Source of the DNA: Planctomycetota bacterium
GTDB taxonomy: Bacteria > Planctomycetota > Phycisphaerae > WQYP01
Assembly (NCBI GenBank): GCA_021828935.1
Contig: JAJZCU010000128.1
Location: 1-6,389, forward strand
DNA: 6,389 nucleotides
Direction: 5' to 3'
The translations under genes and the position numbers were made by a program. Below the pieces are notes generated by a model, which was given only the letters and a program-made list of their open reading frames with translations, searched no databases and had not been told where the DNA came from. Of the stretch, positions 5,414 to 6,389 are shown in pieces (position 1 is the first letter of the stretch; the number at the start of each line of letters is the position of its first letter).

Positions 5414-6389
5414 TTAAGCAACTACATCAAGGGCCAGGGCGCCAGGCGCACCGCCGGGCTGGGCCGCGGATCCTGCACCAGCGTTGAAAGTTCTCAAGCC
5501 CCAGCCCGCCGCAACGCCGCCCAATTGTGTCTGGGCGCCCGACCGCTGTTGGCCAAAGGAGCCCCCGCCGGTCGGCTGCCCGCCGCCACGCTGCCACGCG
5601 GACTGTTGTCCCTGCCGCTGCTGGCCGAAGTTCGGCTGTCCGCCATCGCGCCGGTCGGCTGGCAGGTCCGAACCGCCGGGCCCATGCACAGTGAGCCGCT
5701 CAACGGAAAAACCCTGGGCCTGCAGCACCGTTCTTAATTGATTGAGATTGCCATTAAGCAATTCGCGTACCGAATCAGTGGCGGCCTGAAACACGGCGCT
5801 GACGCTTTGCCCGGTGACATGCACATTAATTTGCAAAGCCCCCAAAGACGGCGGATTCAGCCGTAAATTTGCCTGTCCCGTGCCGTTGGTGAATGAACTT
5901 TTCAGGCCCAGTACCACCTGATCAAGAACCGGGTCCGCGTGGGCGGGCGCTAAATCTTGCGCGGCGGCGGCAGTTTGTGCGCCCTGAACGGGCCCCGCCG
6001 GCCTCCCAATGGTTAACGGAGAAATTCCGCCTGGGCTCGCCGACGGCCGGTCCGCGGCAACATTGCCTGCTGCGTTGCCCACGGCGCCGGTGATCGCGGC
6101 GCTGATCGGCGCGGGCCGTCCCGTTGCTTGCCCACCGGTCTGCCCGGTCGAATTGATTTTGTTAGCCATGCCCGCGGACGCCACGGTGGCGCCGTTTGCC
6201 GCGCCGCCGAGGCTGTGGCCCTGTCCATTTTTTACAGTCTGCGGCGAAGGGTTGTTTTCCGCCGCCTGACCCGCAGCCGCCAGAGTATCTCCCGAATTTT
6301 TTCCATTTGTGTTGGCCGCCGGACCCGGTGCGGTTGCCGCCGCCGTTTCGTTCGCCGCCGCAGCGCGGGAAGCATTGGCCGCAGTGGCA
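5414..6389 (-). CDS. fliK: Flagellar hook-length control protein FliK, C-terminal part (5' end outside window)
   Basis: The frame is open to the right edge with no in-frame stop, so 324 C-terminal residues are visible and the GTG at 6184 and ATG at 6169 are internal codons. The first ~150 residues are Ala/Gly/Asn/Thr-rich low-complexity sequence, typical of the flexible FliK ruler region. Visible residues 153-235 (about 5684-5932) form the Flg_hook domain: LDQVVLGLKSSF, then ANLRLNPPSLGALQINVHV, then VFQAATDSVRELLNGNLNQL and VLQAQGFSVERLTVH. The L.P..LG...V motif and the following helix are diagnostic. This domain contacts FlhB and switches export from hook to filament subunits. FliK is itself exported, and no signal peptide is expected. 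An unusual 89-residue Gln/Gly-rich tail follows, containing two imperfect ~20-residue repeats. The gene is first in the visible operon, 64 bases before flgD. Confidence 0.92.
   Translation of the reverse strand, partial: ATAANASRAAAANETAAATAPGPAANTNGKNSGDTLAAAGQAAENNPSPQTVKNGQGHSLGGAANGATVASAGMANKINSTGQTGGQATGRPAPISAAITGAVGNAAGNVAADRPSASPGGISPLTIGRPAGPVQGAQTAAAAQDLAPAHADPVLDQVVLGLKSSFTNGTGQANLRLNPPSLGALQINVHVTGQSVSAVFQAATDSVRELLNGNLNQLRTVLQAQGFSVERLTVHGPGGSDLPADRRDGGQPNFGQQRQGQQSAWQRGGGQPTGGGSFGQQRSGAQTQLGGVAAGWGLRTFNAGAGSAAQPGGAPGALALDVVA
5525..5644 (-). repeat. Two imperfect 20-residue repeats in the FliK tail
   Basis: Within the fliK reading frame, residues coded by 5644-5585 (starting GGQPNFGQQRQGQQ) and 5584-5525 (starting GGQPTGGGSFGQQRSGAQ) share GGQP and FGQQR and are head-to-tail at 20 residues each. 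The repeats lie after the conserved hook-length domain and are therefore outside the known functional core. Confidence 0.65.

Overview
The window holds two unrelated gene blocks that face each other and meet near position 2600. The flagellar half reads like a Gram-negative-type bacterium of the PVC superphylum. The hook protein's early segment (GGTNPLQVGMG, then a long Thr/Ser/Gly/Asn-rich middle), together with a PP2C/kinase cassette of a type common in Planctomycetota and their neighbours, makes Planctomycetota my best guess. This is an inference from remembered family resemblance, and Verrucomicrobiota or Acidobacteriota cannot be excluded. The DNA is GC-rich, and most starts are preceded by recognisable Shine-Dalgarno motifs.

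Left block, plus strand, 1-2503: a Ser/Thr phospho-signalling cassette. It opens with the C-terminal part of a PP2C-type protein phosphatase that runs in from the left edge (ends 395). Next is a YegI-like Ser/Thr protein kinase with a zinc-ribbon and a beta-rich, FHA-like tail (462-1802). Last is a 197-residue protein with a conserved-looking helical domain, a Pro/Ala linker and one C-terminal membrane helix (1910-2503). PP2C plus this kind of kinase is the core of the known vWA-PP2C-kinase (TerY-P-like) triads, so a vWA gene would be expected just left of the window. The third protein is the least understood part and could tether or sense for the pair at the membrane.

Boundary, 2504-2618: no gene. 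It carries hairpin-forming inverted repeats and a run of nine C directly abutting the flbD stop codon. The two blocks converge here, so it is a natural place for transcription to end, although no classical U-tract terminator is visible.

Right block, minus strand, 6389-2619: a flagellar hook operon transcribed leftwards in the order fliK (C-terminal part, running in from the right edge), flgD, flgE, flbD. FliK measures hook length, FlgD caps the growing hook, FlgE is the hook subunit, and FlbD is a small conserved flagellar protein related to SwrD of Bacillus. The order matches many flagellar operons, but the motor genes often found after flbD are absent because the convergent signalling cassette begins there. 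FlgD is the short form without the Ig-like domain, and FliK carries an unusual Gln/Gly-rich repeat tail after its hook-length domain.

I see no tRNA, rRNA, CRISPR array, insertion sequence or attachment site. The only non-coding gap longer than 200 bases is 4547-4764, between flgD and flgE. I did not find a clearly new system. The strongest candidate for something under-described is the membrane-anchored partner of the PP2C/kinase pair.
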